Position numbers and translations under genes: made by a program. A DNA stretch of 64,000 nucleotides from Bigelowiella natans CCMP2755 (taxonomy: Eukaryota > Cercozoa > Chlorarachniophyceae): positions 10,001 through 74,000 of the forward strand of contig ADNK01002757.1 in NCBI GenBank assembly GCA_000320545.1. The letters are read 5' to 3'. Shown here in pieces: positions 61,998 through 64,000 of the stretch. How positions within the stretch are numbered: the stretch's first letter is position 1; the number at the start of each line of letters is the position of its first letter. The notes below the pieces were generated by a model, which did no database searches, was not told where the DNA came from, and saw only the letters and a list, made by a program, of their open reading frames with translations.

Positions 61998-62897
61998 CTT
62001 TGCCGCGTACTCAACAGCAGAGTTACGGGGGGGAGGTATATAACAATGCCAAATGTTTCATTGCTGATACTTTTACTAGATGGCTCCAAGAATTCTCCGA
62101 TATAATTTCATTACAAAATGAACAACATGGTTGTTTTCCGGATTAAAAATAGATATTACTACAACCGCTTTCTTGCGTTCGTTTAGGTCTTCAGAGGGAG
62201 CTTCCATTGGATGCTGCTTTGACTTAGTCGATTACCCGATCAAATCTATAATATCATTGGTATCATCATTTACAACGAGGATTTTAACCTCTCCATTTTC
62301 GCAGTACTATCCAATACAGTTACATTCCTTAATTCAACGAAAGGAATTTGGCACGGGGCAATCAGACAACATGTTATCAGATAATGATTGATATGAAGGC
62401 AGGTGGTGATTCATAGGGTTCTTGGAATATATTAGCAAATTGGTGGTGGAAGGGATAGTCATTAAAGATTGTTGTATTTCTGTTTCTACCGCCTGCCCGA
62501 GTAGATTGCCTTCTTCTTCTTCCTCGTCTCAAATGAGGGGGAGGAAGCTACGAGCAATTGGAGAACTCCGTCCGCACAAAATGAATAATTAAACGATGCT
62601 GATACGACGATTTTATTACAAAATACAGGCTATTCTCATGAAAATTATTCTCCTTTTATTGTCGTTATATATCCTTATCCAACACTTTTTCAACTGCGAA
62701 TTATGACCTAAGAAAATTGTCCGAAAATGTTTGACAGTGACAACACTAATAACAACAAATAATAAGAATACTACAGTCACATGGTTGCGTTGGTCTTTCA
62801 TTATTAGTACAAGGAGATACCTCCTCCTCCATTATCATTACCTCCATCATGCTGCTTCTTCCACACCTTTATCATTAGAGGACTCTCCCAACGAATC
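61810..62897. other. Interval with missing 5' exon of NAA50 and no clear gene
   Basis: It contains a TAG run at about 61965-61996. A plus-strand frame (62131-62391) and a minus-strand frame over the same stretch have no recognisable relative. The NAA50 start exon is expected here. Possible upstream exons of the next plus-strand gene lie at 62731-62897. Confidence 0.35.
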
Positions 62898-64000
62898 ATG
62901 CAGCTGCTTCAACGACTTCTGTCTGAGAGGAGCAAAATACTTTTCTCACTAGTTTTGATCTGCACAATCCAGGTAATAATTACCATCATACCCTCCTCTT
63001 CCTTTACTTTTATCTTACTATCCCGAACAATGCGGCCGCGCCTTCTCAGTATTTTGTTGCGTATACTATACCATTTGCTGGACAATGAGATCTCGAAGAG
63101 AACCTTTAAATTTTATTCCTTTTTCCCCAAAAACGTACGTGACAAATATCAATTTATGACGATGAACAGGCTTGGAATAATTACTACAAGGAGTCCTCCT
63201 CCTTAAAAGTGATTACTACATTGTTCGAGACTACTGATAGTAGTCTTACCACCACTACTACCACTTCTACAGCTAGTAGTAGTAGTGGAAAAGACAATAA
63301 AGAAAGGAAAAGAGGAGGGAAAGAAAGCAGCATAGCAATCTCCCAATCATCACTGCCACACAAAATAGACGAAGATCAAGTGCCTCTACTTCGCTCCGCC
63401 CATTCGTCGTTTCCTAAGAGTACGATGAAAAATAGGTATGCATGTTTTCTTCCACTTCTTGGAGGATAATAAGAAGTACTAGTTCAGTATAAGTAGTTAG
63501 TAGTGTAGCAGGTTATCATTAGAAGTATTAATATTGTTATCAAGCAAGGAAACTATTTCATTCAGCAGCAGATTATAATAATAACCAGAGTAACATTGCT
63601 TTCATTTTCATATGAAGACGACTCATAATAGTACCATCAGTTGTGATAATGTTGTAAATAATGATATCTTACATTTCTATATTATTCGTTGATCATATCA
63701 TTATAAGCTGCTGCATAGCAAAGAACTCTTTCCTTTCCAAATATCCATGTTTCTTTCAATTATATATTTTCCAAGTGAATTATAGCCGATTGTTGTTAGA
63801 GATATTATGCTGGTTGACTTATAGAAGCAAGCACACATTATTTTTTATCATCTTCATAATCATCATCAGCAGTAGCAGCAGCAGTAGCAGCAAGGTTGTT
63901 CCTACTCCCCGTTTGGGTATCCTCCTCCTTGGTCTAGGAATTCGTGATTCCGATGTTCCGTCTGGACATTATAATATTAGTGCGGAAGAAACAGCAAAGA
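62898..64000 (+). CDS. Partial gene of unknown function, continues beyond window
   Basis: I do not recognise the family. An open segment 62898-63134 encodes hydrophobic stretches (ILFSLVLICTIQVIITIIP and LLSILLRILYHLL) and ends at a GTACGT donor. It joins in phase 0 to 63170-63435, a Ser/Thr-rich segment starting AWNNYYKESSSL and ending at a GTATGC donor. A further probable exon starts at 63895 after a run of AGC triplets and stays open to the window edge (LGILLLGLGIRDSD). The phase between 63435 and 63895 does not match directly, so an exon is missing between them. The start codon is uncertain. The hydrophobic spans suggest a membrane protein. Confidence 0.35.

Overview
This window is nuclear DNA from a photosynthetic protist with a red-lineage (secondary) plastid. 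Three things support that. Genes have many short GT-AG introns, whose phases can be tracked from exon to exon. Two genes (glyoxalase II, AI-2E-type permease) begin with a signal peptide followed by a basic, serine-rich stretch, the bipartite presequence of complex plastids, and a third (LHC) has a secretory-type leader. The LHC protein has HGR-M and NNGRLAM helices of the FCP/LHCR type. I cannot name the genus. The DNA is extremely rich in microsatellites: CA, AT, AG, TAG/TAC, GAT/TCA, GAA and GGA runs.

Layout: 1-3960 microsatellites only; 3961-4940 clathrin light chain (+); 5974-7351 14-3-3 (-); 7879-9348 family-25-like glycosyltransferase (+); 10075-13119 glucose-6-phosphate 1-epimerase-like (-); 14076-16492 plastid-type glyoxalase II (+); 17225-21852 multi-membrane-span PX-domain protein (-); 21955-24133 START-domain protein (-); 24762-25174 small coiled protein (+); 25345-30343 large multi-pass membrane protein with a disordered tail (+); 31897-38564 ABCG half-transporter (+) with a frameshift in Walker A; 40048-40825 degenerate Rho-like GTPase (-); 41681-42536 LHC (+); 44282-50400 AI-2E/PerM-type permease (-); 55178-55843 GuaD-type guanine deaminase (-); 56970-58313 intronless beta-tubulin (+); 60312-61809 NAA50-type N-acetyltransferase (-); 62898-64000 partial gene (+).

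The genes look like a normal mix of eukaryotic housekeeping and organelle genes, not a single pathway. The most striking unexplained signal lies between genes. Eight long intergenic islands are full of CTAG, CATG and TGCA palindromes, and every one abuts the 3' end of a gene; six of the eight lie between convergent genes. Divergent 5'-5' intervals lack them. Inside these islands are strong hairpins. One 54-nt hairpin is duplicated with a compensatory G-C to A-T change, and 51-54 kb holds a hairpin-rich repeat field with a fold-back element.

A second theme is that microsatellites are used as gene parts. They form 5' splice sites, supply polypyrimidine tracts before acceptors, and encode homopolymer tracts, including a poly-Asp insert in a transporter domain. 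All exon models were read by eye from splice consensus, phase and family resemblance; none is confirmed by transcripts.
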